Source: Lateolabrax maculatus (Eukaryota > Chordata > Actinopteri > Acropomatiformes > Lateolabracidae). Taken from it: a stretch of DNA of 64,000 nt. The stretch is taken from contig CM062202.1 of NCBI GenBank assembly GCA_031216445.1, positions 1,513,501-1,577,500 of the forward strand, given 5' to 3'. Under the pieces are notes generated by a model. That model was given only the letters and a program-made list of their open reading frames with translations. It searched no databases and was not told where the DNA came from. This document shows, piece after piece, positions 1-11,277 of this stretch. A program made the position numbers and the translations under genes. Every line of letters starts with the position of its first letter. Position 1 is the first letter of the stretch.

Positions 1-1403
1 ACTGTTTCAATAAATTGTCTCCTATTGATGATATGTTGAGGGTTTAACCGAATTAATAGTCAAACTGCCAATGAATAATAACTAAATGTGCTATAAATTG
101 TTAATCTATTGACAGACAGACGTAATTGCATCACGTATGGTATATCCTTGATTAAAAGTGTCGTGAAACAGCTTTGATCTATAGACACTTATGTTTGACA
201 ATAACAATTTAAAAAAGTAATAGGAGGAAAACTCAAGTATTAAAAGAAGAACTAGAGTTGACTAATCTGTGATAAACTTGAAATTAGATTGGCAGTATTC
301 ACATGAAGTGAATTAACCAATGAATGATGGCAATCTCTTTACATGACGTTAGGGACCACATCAGAGTGGAAAAGGAAATCACAGCCTAGGAAAAAAGACC
401 TTTAACTACAAACTTTATTTAAAAGCTTGTTACCCACAAAACCCACAATGTCAGAAAAAAAAAAAAAACAATTTAAAATAAGTAATTTCATCTGTTGATT
501 ATTTTATTTCGATTAATCACTTAAATGGTAAAAAATGCCATCACATTTCCCAGATATTCAATTTACAATGATATAAAACAGAGAAAAGCAAATCCTATTT
601 TGAAAGTGTTCACAGATATCTGTTCACATGCTGTTGTATCTGCCTTTGCACTTGTTGACGGCCATGAGAGCATTTATAATCATGTGCCGTCCAGTTTCCA
701 CAGTGTGTAAGTACCTCTCTATTTTGAAAGAGTGTCATTAAGCACAGTCACCACCAGAGGTGAAGAGTGGCTGCTATAAGGAAGAGTTCGGCGTAAACAC
801 CTGCTCTCAAAACAACTGTACAAAGTGTAAAGGAAGACCCAATAGCTTGTCCATATTTCAAAATAAAAGTTTAAAGCTATAAAGTATTGTAGTTACAAAC
901 TGTGACCACTGGGGTACAGCAACTATTCTTTTTCTATACTGATTAAATAAAAACAGGAAACAAAACAGAATGCAAATAGCATGATACCCTAATTTTAATA
1001 TATTTTCTAGAATATACAGTCAGGTAAACAAGACCTGGAGCTCTTCATTAAAAACACATTAAAAGCCTACACCTTGTCATACGCTTCATGTTTGACATTG
1101 GCATCATTCCATTATTATTAAACATTATCTTGAATTTGACTGTAACATAATGGTTTTGATAACTACAAAAGAATATAATTGAACTCAATTTGCACCGAAA
1201 ATGACCCAGAAGTCAAAGAAAACCTCATGAAAGCCAAGAAATCCATGTAAAAATAGACCCCAACTTAGTGAGAAGCTGATACACACTGTACTAATAATAT
1301 CATATGGCAACTTTTTTACTACAGATTACGAACATGGCAGATCGGCAACCTGCCATTACAAATAACGGTAGGAACACCCAGTTAAGTATAACAAACTGGA
1401 TCA
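1..1403. other. 3' flank and probable 3' UTR of the TRIM gene; no coding region seen
   Basis: AT-rich sequence without a credible exon on either strand. On the minus strand, downstream of the TRIM stop codon, AATAAA signals occur at 503-508 and 414-419 (read as TTTATT on plus), so the 3' UTR may run about 0.9-1 kb and end near 390-490. The 61-codon open frame at 525-710 has no recognisable domain and lies in this presumed UTR. Poly(A) site use is inferred from motifs only. Confidence 0.45.
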
Positions 1404-3143
1404 CTACTCTACTTTGGTGCATTTGACAGGAGTGATCTGTAGAGGAGCAGAGTCGATCCCCTCCTCAGCGGGTCGGAATAAAGGGTAGATCCGGGTCTTT
1501 GTTGGGGTGCTGGTGTAATACCTGAGTGCAAATAAATTACGCAGAAATGGAGCACTCTCTGTAAAGGCACATCCCGTGAAGGAGTAGATCAGAGCCCGAG
1601 TGTCCACGTTATAGAAAGAGACCAACCCTTCTTCATAATCCACAAACACCCCAACCTTCTGTGGCTGTTCAGACAAGGACAGGTGCACAGGAGGATTTGT
1701 GTTGGCCTGGCAACGTCCAAAATACGACCTCAATGTCCAGCATCCGTTTTCAGGGCTCAGGGACAAATCAGCAACTTTCCTGCCGATGGACTCTCTTGCC
1801 ACGCCGACTTCCCATCCTGTTTGCCTTTCAAGTGCAACTTCGTAGTAGAACCTGCCGGAGGAAAACCCCTCATTTCCAAGGACAAAATGGAGAAACTGGA
1901 ACCTTGTGGGGTTGTCGGGGACATTTCTCTTTGTGCCTCCATCCCTCACTTGTTTCCCGTCCTCAGAGAGGATAAGGGAGGGGTGTGCTGTGTTGGCGTC
2001 CAGAGTCACTGTTACTGCATATTGCTCCTGGATTTTGCCAAGCTCATCGTCAAACGCATTCTTTGTTTGGGTTAGCATCTCTTCCTCAACTATCTCCTCT
2101 TCATCTACCAGGTTGACTTCTCTGATAATATTCTCCATCTGTTCGTCGAGCGTCTCCTCCATCTTGGCCACTGCACTCCTCACCATCTCCACCTCCAGGA
2201 GAGGTTGGACTCTGACTATAAAGCGGTGCTTTGTGTTTGAAGGGGAGGCGGCGGATGGGAGGTCCTGGAGGAGTCTAAACTCGTCCTCGGCCGTTAAGAG
2301 CTCATCCAGCTGGGCACTCGTCCGATTGTTCTCTGCGATCTCCAGCTGCAGTTGTCTGATGAGTGCGTCAGCCTGCTGCTCTGCTGCTTTCTGCTTCTCC
2401 TCCAACAGCAGGATCAGCATCACCTTTTTGGTCTGAATGGAGGCCTCCAGAGCAGCGAAGGTCTTGACAATTTCTGCTTTCGTTCTCTCCACTTCCTGCC
2501 GATCTTGAACCATTGACTTCTGAAGCCTGTTAGCAATAATGCTTTTCGCATGCAGAGTGTGCTTGACTTGCCTTTTCTTATGCTTCAGCTTAGTTTTCCT
2601 CTCTGTAAACTCTTCCTCTAAAGAGATGGCCTCATGCGCCATGTGGTCATCCCTCAAGCAGGCAACGCAAACACAGCTCTGGTCTTTCCTGCAGAAAAAC
2701 TCGATCACCTTGTTGTGTTTCTTGCACACCCTGTCCTCGAGGGTGTCCACAGGGTTGATCAGCTTGTGCCACTTTAAGGCCTGAACTTTGTGATGTGGCC
2801 CCAGGTGAACGTTGCAGTAGGAGGCCAGACAAACCAGGCAGGATTTGAGAGCCTTACGCTTCACCCCATGGCAGAGGTCACAGGTCACCTCTCCAGGCAT
2901 GGCAGGGGAATTACTGTCGTCCGACGTGTCTCTGATTTCTGTGTTGACTTGCAGCTCTGGAGCTTTGTGGAAATTCTCATTGCACTGTGGACACTGGCTG
3001 ACGCCACTGAGGGCCGAGTAGTTTGTGATGCAGCTCTTGCAGTTGATGTGTCCGCAGGGAGTGGTGACAGGTTTGGTGAGCACTTCCAGACAGATTGAAC
3101 ACAACAATTTCTCCTTAGACGGGGAAGTGTTGGCTGAGGCCAT
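1404..3143 (-). CDS. TRIM-family E3 ubiquitin ligase (RING, B-box 1, B-box 2, coiled coil, PRY-SPRY), finTRIM/bloodthirsty-like
   Basis: The predicted 579-aa protein is a tripartite-motif ubiquitin ligase encoded in one exon. Seen in the translation: a C3HC4 RING with ligands C15, C18, C30, H32, C35, C38, C51 and C54; B-box 1 at about 88-118; B-box 2 at 140-170; a long charged coiled coil at about 175-350; and PRY-SPRY (B30.2) from about 378, opening with LDANTAHP and containing the WEVGV strand. The open frame continues 14 codons upstream, but a splice acceptor (pyrimidine tract plus CAG) ends two bases before the ATG at 3143, so that ATG is the chosen start; its context is good (G at -3, G at +4). 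RING-TRIM proteins with B30.2 are ubiquitin ligases, many acting in antiviral immunity, and the group is strongly expanded in fish. The last SPRY strand carries about 20 extra residues before IYPLFRP. Exact orthology (TRIM25-, 39- or 21-like) cannot be set by eye. Confidence 0.93.
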   Translation of the reverse strand: MASANTSPSKEKLLCSICLEVLTKPVTTPCGHINCKSCITNYSALSGVSQCPQCNENFHKAPELQVNTEIRDTSDDSNSPAMPGEVTCDLCHGVKRKALKSCLVCLASYCNVHLGPHHKVQALKWHKLINPVDTLEDRVCKKHNKVIEFFCRKDQSCVCVACLRDDHMAHEAISLEEEFTERKTKLKHKKRQVKHTLHAKSIIANRLQKSMVQDRQEVERTKAEIVKTFAALEASIQTKKVMLILLLEEKQKAAEQQADALIRQLQLEIAENNRTSAQLDELLTAEDEFRLLQDLPSAASPSNTKHRFIVRVQPLLEVEMVRSAVAKMEETLDEQMENIIREVNLVDEEEIVEEEMLTQTKNAFDDELGKIQEQYAVTVTLDANTAHPSLILSEDGKQVRDGGTKRNVPDNPTRFQFLHFVLGNEGFSSGRFYYEVALERQTGWEVGVARESIGRKVADLSLSPENGCWTLRSYFGRCQANTNPPVHLSLSEQPQKVGVFVDYEEGLVSFYNVDTRALIYSFTGCAFTESAPFLRNLFALRYYTSTPTKTRIYPLFRPAEEGIDSAPLQITPVKCTKVE

Positions 3144-4069
3144 TTCTGCAGAGGAAAAGAAAGACGAAATCAATAAACAAATCAAAGTTAACAGCTAGAC
3201 TAAACAGGCGCCTCATAATGCTGCTATCACCTGTGTCTTTTATCTTCCAAAGTCCAACATGTGGTTAAAGTGACTGCTTTGTTAAGGTCAGGGTACCTTC
3301 GTGGTCATGCTTTTGTCAGTGTATTTTGTTTATGTTTGGCCATGTATTTTTTAGTTTTGTCCACACCCAATTGTCTCCTACCTGTTTGGCACAGTACATG
3401 TTCCCCTTGTGTTATTAGTCAGGTATGTTTTGTCTTTGTTGAGGTCGGTTAAGTCATGCTGTCCAGCTGTGTTTCATTGATCTCTTTTAGGGCCCAATTT
3501 AGTTAATAATCCACTTGCTTTTTCCTCCTTTTTTGGGTGGATGAAAACCCCACCTTTTTTTAAATTCAAAAACCTGTTTGTCTTATTATTAATCTTACTG
3601 TACTGACACAGAAATACTGGGTGAAGGAGAAAACATGGAGTGGATCTCCACAACTCACCACGGTCAGATCTGAGTCACTTCCTGCACACACATACATGCA
3701 CCTCTCTGCATTTCATGTGTGTTGAGCAAACATAATTTCAACACGACAAATCATCAGCCTCACAGATACGGGTCAGAAGGGCCCTGACACACCCAGGCCG
3801 TCATCATCGATCCGCATGTTGATTATTGATATGAAGACAAGGAGACTCCTGATCCGGTCCGAGACGGATCCAGATCACCGCTAAACCTCACGTCCAAAAA
3901 AGTCCGACACTCCTTTTATTCTCTGCTGTGTTTTAAGATAGTTTGGGCTTTAAAATGATAACATTTCTAGTGAAGGATTGCGCATTTTATTTCAGTGAAG
4001 GTCTATGATCCAGAGTATCGTTACATGTAATATCATATCTGATGGCACCCTGCTGGGAGTCAAACTCAC

Positions 4070-4125
4070 CTGTTGAGATGTGCGCTTGTAGTTTTCTGTC
4101 GGTTGGAAAGCAGCGGAGGACAAAT
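4070..4125 (-). other. 5' non-coding exon of the TRIM gene (approximate 5' end)
   Basis: On the minus strand the sequence CTCAACAG is followed by a consensus donor GTGAGT (plus ACTCAC at 4064-4069), so an exon ends at 4070. It pairs with the acceptor that opens the coding exon at 3145, giving an intron of about 0.9 kb (3146-4069). A leading non-coding exon is common in fish TRIM genes. The transcription start is inferred from the ISRE-like element at 4130-4147 lying just upstream, so the 5' edge is a guess. Confidence 0.55.
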
Positions 4126-4129
4126 GTTG

Positions 4130-4147
4130 AGTTTCACTTTAGTTTCC
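4130..4147 (-). promoter_or_regulatory. ISRE-like interferon response element upstream of the TRIM gene
   Basis: On the minus strand this reads GGAAACTAAAGTGAAACT. It matches the ISRE consensus (RNGAAANNGAAACT) at all but one position, with a perfect GTGAAACT half and a TAAA in place of the first GAAA. The IRF core AANNGAAA is present. It lies about 60 bp upstream of the first donor, where ISREs of interferon-stimulated genes usually sit. Function is inferred. Confidence 0.5.
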
Positions 4148-4154
4148 TGAAAGT

Positions 4155-4174
4155 CCCCCCCCCCCCCCCCCCCC
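4155..4174. repeat. Poly(C) homopolymer, 20 nt
   Basis: An uninterrupted run of 20 C between the TRIM and clip3 first exons. It is complementary to the 20-G run at 4547-4566. The length may be uncertain because such runs sequence poorly. Confidence 0.9.
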
Positions 4175-4546
4175 AGTCCCCGCCTCCCTGTGTTACTGTG
4201 GGACTTCTGTGTTTGTGAGGACCGACACCAGCTTTACACCTTGGCAGTGATGACTTCTATGGAAAGTTGGAAACGTTGGAATTTAGTTTTATTTATTTTT
4301 ACATTCAGGACAATTTGGAAAGTAAAGACAGATGTTAAGTATAGTAAATATAAGTCAGACATTTTGGACATTTCATGAGACATAATAAAGACATATTGTG
4401 CCTTCTTTCCTTTATTCCAGGTGTATTATATCAGCTTTTAATACGGGCATCGTTTATTTACTTGTGGAAAGTGTTTTTGCTTTACAGAACAAATTAAATC
4501 AAAACGTGACGCCAGCAAAGCTTCAGTGACACGAGCTGAATTAAAT

Positions 4547-4653
4547 GGGGGGGGGGGGGGGGGGGGAGAGATACGGAGGGAGAGAGAGAGGGAGAGAGAG
4601 AGAGAGAGGGAGAGAGAGAGAGACAGCGGGAGAGAGAGAGAGAGAGAGACAGC

Positions 4654-4690
<37 letters not shown>

Positions 4691-4716
4691 CGGGAGACAG
4701 CGGGAGAGAGAGAGCC
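4547..4716. repeat. Poly(G) plus (GA)n tract in the clip3 promoter / first exon
   Basis: Twenty G are followed by about 150 bp of GAGAGAGG repeats broken by four CAGCGG interruptions. The strand is almost purely purine. GA tracts are frequent in vertebrate core promoters, and the clip3 5' exon ends 75 bp downstream. The long open frames here in several phases are repeat artefacts. Confidence 0.9.
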
Positions 4717-4791
4717 GAGCATCAGTCGGTTTCTGCCGTGGACCCGGACACTCAGAGACTCTTCACCGAACAACCAGCGGCTTGTTTCCAG
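4700..4791 (+). other. clip3: Probable clip3 5' non-coding exon (5' end uncertain)
   Basis: The sequence ending TTGTTTCCAG at 4791 is followed by a strong donor GTAAGAC at 4792. The region is CpG-rich (CpG-island-like from about 4730 to 5210), as expected of a vertebrate first exon. The next acceptor in register with clip3 is at 8311-8313, so intron 1 would be about 3.5 kb. No in-frame ATG joins this exon to the CLIP3 frame, so it is read as 5' UTR. Where transcription starts within or after the GA tract is not visible. Confidence 0.55.
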
Positions 4792-5404
4792 GTAAGACCC
4801 CCCGTGCGCGTGGCTCGACGGGCCGCGGTGTCTCGTGCGGTCTGTGGAGGCAGGTGGAGATGCTGAGGCGGAGGGATGGAGACAAAAACAAAACCTCGGG
4901 AATGAATCCCGCTCCCCGTGTCTGACGGACCCTGCTGCGCTTTAGAATCGAGCGTCGTGTGTTTTTAACATGCGGATGAATGTATCACCGCAGCTTCACG
5001 CCTTTTCTGCGTGTGCGTGTGTTCATTGTTTGTCTGCGGGGCGTTTTTTCCGCTCCGGTCCTTTACTGCGCACATTGGCACAAAGCGCATCCCGGGCCTG
5101 TCGCGCTTCTCCTCTCGTGTTTTTCAGCCTGCGGGATCAGAAACGGAGCTGGAGCGGTGCGGGACGCGCGCTCCGCCTCGTCTGGTCGTGTTTTTGCGGT
5201 ATTTTGTGCCTTGGTCTGGTTTGTTGTAAAATGGAGGCTGTGATGGAGGAGGAGGAGGAGGAGGAGGGAGGATGCTGCCAGGGCCTCCCTCCTCCTCCCC
5301 CAACCTGCTGGTAAACATCACATGGGATTCACACACCCTTCAAATCACCCAAAACCCCCAATGAGACCGTGTTAGTCTATAACTGTGGACCTGGAGGTGT
5401 GTGT

Positions 5405-5441
<37 letters not shown>

Positions 5442-7494
5442 TGTTAAAGATGAGCTGATCGTTGGTTATTATGATGGTTTCCATCCCGGCCAGTATTCCC
5501 ACAGGGACTCCAGTCCTCCAGTCTGTACATCCACTGGACTGCTGGACTGAATCAGCACAAGGTCATTATAAACTCACAGCCTGTGAGAATATCACCCAAA
5601 AACATTCATTCTACACACGGTTTTAATTCATCCTCTGGCATGTTATTTAGTATCTATCTGCGTCAGTCCCAGTCGCCTTTATATCATTACACAATTCCAA
5701 CAATACAAGGTAATAAAGGCGATTGTTGCAGTAAGAAACATTTATTTGGGGAGAACGATGGTTAAAAATCTGATACACAAACTATAATAATCTGATAGAA
5801 ATGTAGTATTGCTTATTGTAAAGCTTATTTCAGCCCTCTGGTAACAGTTTTCTGTGTGCAGAACTCTCTCAGCTCTTGTTTCCTTATTGAATCAGTCTCA
5901 TTCTGTGGTCGTGTGCAGGACAGAAGATATAAAGTCGTAGACTGCTGCGAGCTGTAGAGCCGCTGGATGCCTCTGAAGTAACTCCATCTTTGTAAAAATG
6001 ACGACGTTGTTTGTCTGAGGATGTGGACAGAGATATATTTGCATCCGCTGATAATTGACAATACATTGAATATGTAGTTGTAGAGTAGAGACAAGTTTGT
6101 TTCCCAGCTGTGAAACCCGTCCAGGACGTTTCTTGGTTGCCTTTGTTAAAGAAACGTAGAATCTTGCCTCAAAGCTCCAGTGTCGTCCGGGCTTTGGCCG
6201 TGATTTTCCCAGTAGATTTGTGAATGTGATTATAACGCCCACCTCCGGTCTCGTGCAGCCACGCTGACTCACACGGTCGCGTTGTGTAACCTTTGTCGTG
6301 GCCTCAGCCGAGTCCTGTTCCTGCTCTGTTCGACCAGCTGAGACCACAGATCACACAAAACCCCCCACAGACGCAGAGGCAAATAATCACTTTAAACAGA
6401 GCAATGAAACGGACCAGATGTCACAGCAGGAAGTGCGTTTTCGTGTTGTTTTCATGTCATTTTATTCTCAGCATAACATTATTTGTTTTTTTCGTGATCA
6501 CTAAATAGCTGCTCTGAGATCAGGAGAAAAACGTTTGACCTGAGTCTCGATTGTGTTTCTTACAGTACAGACTTGTGCTGCTGGATAAAACCAGAATCAG
6601 ACCTAAAATCCTGATGTTTCGATGCATTTGGACGCCTGATGCAACTGACAGCAACTGATAGCTTAGCATGTAGCTGCTGCTGCAGACAGACAGGAGCTGA
6701 CTCAGATCAGACAGCAACAGAGCTGCTGTTTGTGTGCATTAAACTGCACAGCTCAGACTGTAGACACATCTCATACGCCTCAGCTGACCTCCTACATGAT
6801 CTGTGAGTGTGTGTGTGTGTGTGTGTGCAGACGGGTAAAGAGGATGGGACTGGTTTAACTGGCTTCGTACTGGCTGAATACTGCAGCTCTGCTCTTTCTG
6901 TGGCGTCGCTCACTCTGCAGCCCAGAGAGCAGGTGAAGATGACTCAGGTCTGACGGTTTCTGATACAGTGGGACAGTTTTCATCCCATCACTGCGACCAG
7001 GAGCGACCCCTTAAACTTAAACCTACTGTATTGATCAATTGAACTTTAAAAAAGATGTGTCGATCTATTGCTATGTTGGTGCATCAGATTTAAATATGGA
7101 ACGAGAAGAAATGACAATAACAAAAGTTTAAACTTTCATTAATAAACAGATCAGCATCATGTGTTAAAGGAAAAGTCGGCGTTAAAACACACTTTTTGTC
7201 TTAAAATGGAAGGCAGTGCAGCCCGAAGTATCCTGACCGCAGTTCAAACCACAGGATCAGATGAAGAGTTTCCTTGGATTTATGTATTTCCCTCCTCGGA
7301 TGTCGGATGTTCGAGAAGAAGACGGATGTTCGATGATGGAGGGAGTGGCTGCTTGATGGATTTCAGCATCCCGTCCATTTGCTAAAGTGGAGAGTAGATT
7401 TAATCCAGTCGGGGCCTGTCGACAGCTACTGATGGACAGGGAGCCTTACCATTAGCCTTGTTAGGTACTGCCATTATCAGTACAATGCAGAAAC

Positions 7495-7534
<40 letters not shown>

Positions 7535-8336
7535 GAGCTAAACATAGCACTGGTCTGGTGATGCATGACAGAAAGAGTGAAAACATGGAGGAGCGCCAAG
7601 AGGCGGAGGGCAGACTGGCTGGTTTTACCTGAATCCAGACGCCACGAGTCCGCCCCACGCCCTCTTACCAGAACTATGTGCTGGTTCATGGGGGCGGGAC
7701 CCTGTCGTCTGTCCAACCTACTGATGAGGCGTCAGTAGAGTGAGGAGTGAAATGTTATTCAATCGCTTCTTCGGGTTTCTTCAAGTCAGTTGTCGTGTTT
7801 CAGGTCTAGATGCTGACACGTATTACCATACGCAGACCCAGGGGTTAAATATAACCTGCACCACAGGTCCCCTGTAATGTTTTGTATAGTACTTTGTATA
7901 ATGTCCATCGATGTGATGAGGCAGGAAGAGTTATACAGTTTCTCATGTCAGTGCACAGGACTAATAATTCCTTAGTGACACCATGTGGCGATGCATGGCC
8001 ACATGACTGTCGCTGCCTTTTACATGTTTATTGTGCTGCTACAAGTTTTTGCTTTCAAGTCTTTTGTCTCAAATAAGTCACGTCTCCAGTTGTAATTTTG
8101 AAAATCATGTCCGTCAAAGCTTTAGCTGTGGGGTGTCTTTAGTTTGAGCTTTTGGATGTTGAGTTCGTTTTGATTTTCATCATTAAATCAGTTCAACCTG
8201 ATCTGCTTCTTGCAGTAATTTCTTATAAAAAAAGGAAATGAAAGAAATAACATTAAATGCAAATTAAAATGTTTAAATGTTTTATTAAAAGTGTCTTCCT
8301 TCCTCTCTGACAGGCCCAGCTGCAGCATCCCTCATC

Positions 8337-10858
8337 ATGACTAAAGAGGAGAACCTGGAGGTGCAGGAGAAGGAGAGGCACGACCGGGAGGAGCAGGAGG
8401 AGGGCAGGGTCCAGAGAGAGGAGGAGGAGGCCCTGACCGAGGAGGAGGAGGAAGAGGAGAAAGAGGAGGAAGAAGAGGAGGAATATGAGCTAGAAGAGGA
8501 GAAGGAGGGGGAGGAGAGGGTGGAGGACGAGGAGGAAGACGAGCAGGAGGAGGAGCGGGAGGAGAGAGAGGAGCAGGAGGAAGAGGGGGATCTGTCGGCC
8601 GGCCGGGAGCTCGAGGCCGAGCCGGAACCGGAGCCGCTGTCGGTGTCCGAGTACCAGAGTCCGGTTCACGAGCCACGCCGCCGAGCCATGGTGCACCCCT
8701 CCGCCCAGGCTCCGCTGCCCAAAGACTACAGTACGTCATACCACCTTAAATATACACTGTCATACCACCTTAAATACTCACTGTCATACCCTCCTGCCCT
8801 GGTATCCTTTACTTAAACACTACAGTACGTCATACCACCTTAAATACACACTCACACCCCTAACTATAGGTTACAGTTTGCCATACCACCTTAAAATCAT
8901 ACACTGAATGTGTGGCGCACAACACATCATCTTTAAAGTGTATTAAACGATTTCAAGTGATTTGCTGTTGATCAGTCGTGGCCAGTTGGATCTGATGTTG
9001 TCATGGCAACGCCTTCACAGGGCGGTGGAGTGATGAACCAAAATAAGAGTTTGGAGTTTGGAGAAGGTGTTTTATGTTACAGACGGACGGACGGATGGAG
9101 CTTTGATCGATCAGTAGCTTTAAAAAGCTTTGGCATGACTGAATGGACTACAGGCTCGTTGGTATTCATCAGACAAACTCAGCAGGCCGACTCCATTATA
9201 CTCTGTGTGTGTGTGTGAATACACAGCGGTCCTCCTTAACAGCCTCACAAGCAATTTTCTGTCCTAAATGTGTCTGAAAGTGTAAATGTGAAGCTGTGAG
9301 CTGAGTTTTAACAGGTTTTAGCCAGTTATTCACTGATATTTATTACATTCCTGCTGCTACATGTTGACTCCTGTTACTCTATAATGTTATCCCATAGAAA
9401 TGTGTTTGTTTTTAATTTACTACAAAACTGAGCCAAAAACGAAGCCAAAAAGCAGTTTGTGTACTCTGGCTGTAAATGAAGAAGAGGATTTTCCTTGACT
9501 TGGCGGTTACACACCTCCAGTGAATTAATGTATTTATCGTGCTCGGACAGATAGAAACAAACACAGAAACACTTGATTCCTAGAATCTATGGACTGTTGA
9601 TAATAATCAGGTTTCATTTACATGTACATTTATTCCTCTGACACATGCTTTTGTCAGAAGTGGCGGGTAAATGAGACGAACTCAGAGCACCACCTGTGTC
9701 ACAAGGTGTGTTGAGTTAGACTCGAGTGCAGAGAAAACCAGATGTTGCCGTACTCTCGTTCAAATATTAGCACTACTTAAAACAAGGGGAGGTCATTCAT
9801 TTTGAATAGATGCAGCCGCTGAAGGACTCCTGAGCTGTTGAAAGTTTGTTGTCATTGCTCAGACTGCAGAGCTGGCAGGAAGAGAAACTGCAGAGCTCAC
9901 AGGTCTCTTCTGATCTGATGAGGGGATCTGCTGTTTTACTTTTACTTTCCCTCTGCTCGTTCCTCATCTGTTCATCTTTCCTCTTGTACTTTCCTTCATT
10001 CTCCTTTTCTGTTCCTTGCGTACTTATTTCTGGTCTCGTTGTCTCTGGTTTACTAACTAACTTCCCTCCGTCCGTCTCCAGCCTTCACCTTCTTCGACCC
10101 CAATGACCCGGCCTGTCTGGAGATCCTCATGGATCCCCAGACCACCATCCCGGAGCTGTTCGCCATCGTGCGTCAGTGGGTTCCCCAGGTGCAGCACAAG
10201 ATTGACATCATCGGCAACGAGGTGAGAACACACAAACACACCAACACACTGAACACAGTTTAAATTTACAGTAATTTATGAAATAGAAATACCAAACACT
10301 TCTGCAATGTGAGGATTTGCATATTTTCTTTTCTTTTCAGTTAAGTTCTTTTAGTGTAAAACAGTGGAACAATAAAAACTAATGTGCACAAGGAATTATA
10401 ACATTTAAAAAATAATAGAATAGATAAAATACAATAAAAAATGCTGAACTACAAGACCTGAGGAATGTTCCTGACTTCCTGCATGCATTTCAACAAACCA
10501 TGTTGCGTTTTATAAATCAGTGAAAGAATTTAGAACTGAGAAGCAACAAACATAAAGCCTGGGTGAAATGTTTTCTCTCCTTCTGGTCCGAGGCACCACT
10601 GGGCAGCAGAGTCCTGAATAAAGTGTATAACAGATTTACGGCTTTCTTTAGACGGACAGGAGAGCTGTACAGTAGTCTGGCCTGCGAACAGCAACACAAC
10701 AGAGGCTGTTAAAGCTGCAGCTCTCTGTTGGCTGCTGGCACAAACTTTTAACCCGTCGTGTTTAACTGCACATCTGTATCGCCTGCTCGACGTCTGGCAT
10801 CGAGCCTGAATCCACACTCGGCTGTCATTGTCACATTGACCCAGATTCAATCCTCTGG

Positions 10859-10902
<44 letters not shown>

Positions 10903-11246
10903 GCAGATAATGAACAATGAAATCCCTGTGAGCAGCGTGATGTTGGTATCAGAGCTGTGAGAGAAAACGCTGGACTTCACATTTCACATTTCATTCTGTT
11001 CAAGACACAAATCATGATCCAAATTTTACAATAATAATAATAAAAAAACAGGATTTAAAGCCAGACTGTTGTTAACATAAAGGGTCTGACCATTAGAGAC
11101 TTCCTAACGCTTCCCTTAACCTGAAACATAATTTTAACTGGTGGAGACCTCCTTTTTGTCCCAAATGGGAGGTGAGTCCCCACAATGTCAGTAACACAAG
11201 CACATAAAAATGATAATGACCCAGTTAAAATGGCTGCATGGACTTG

Positions 11247-11277
<31 letters not shown>

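Noticed and set aside
1661..2436. Plus-strand frames of 104-176 codons under the TRIM gene
   Set aside because: Shadows of the TRIM coding exon, which has complete RING, B-box and SPRY motifs on minus.
4438..4925. Long Ser/Leu and Arg/Glu open frames on both strands
   Set aside because: They translate a (GA)n purine tract in every phase and have no domain; the tract is promoter or first-exon repeat.
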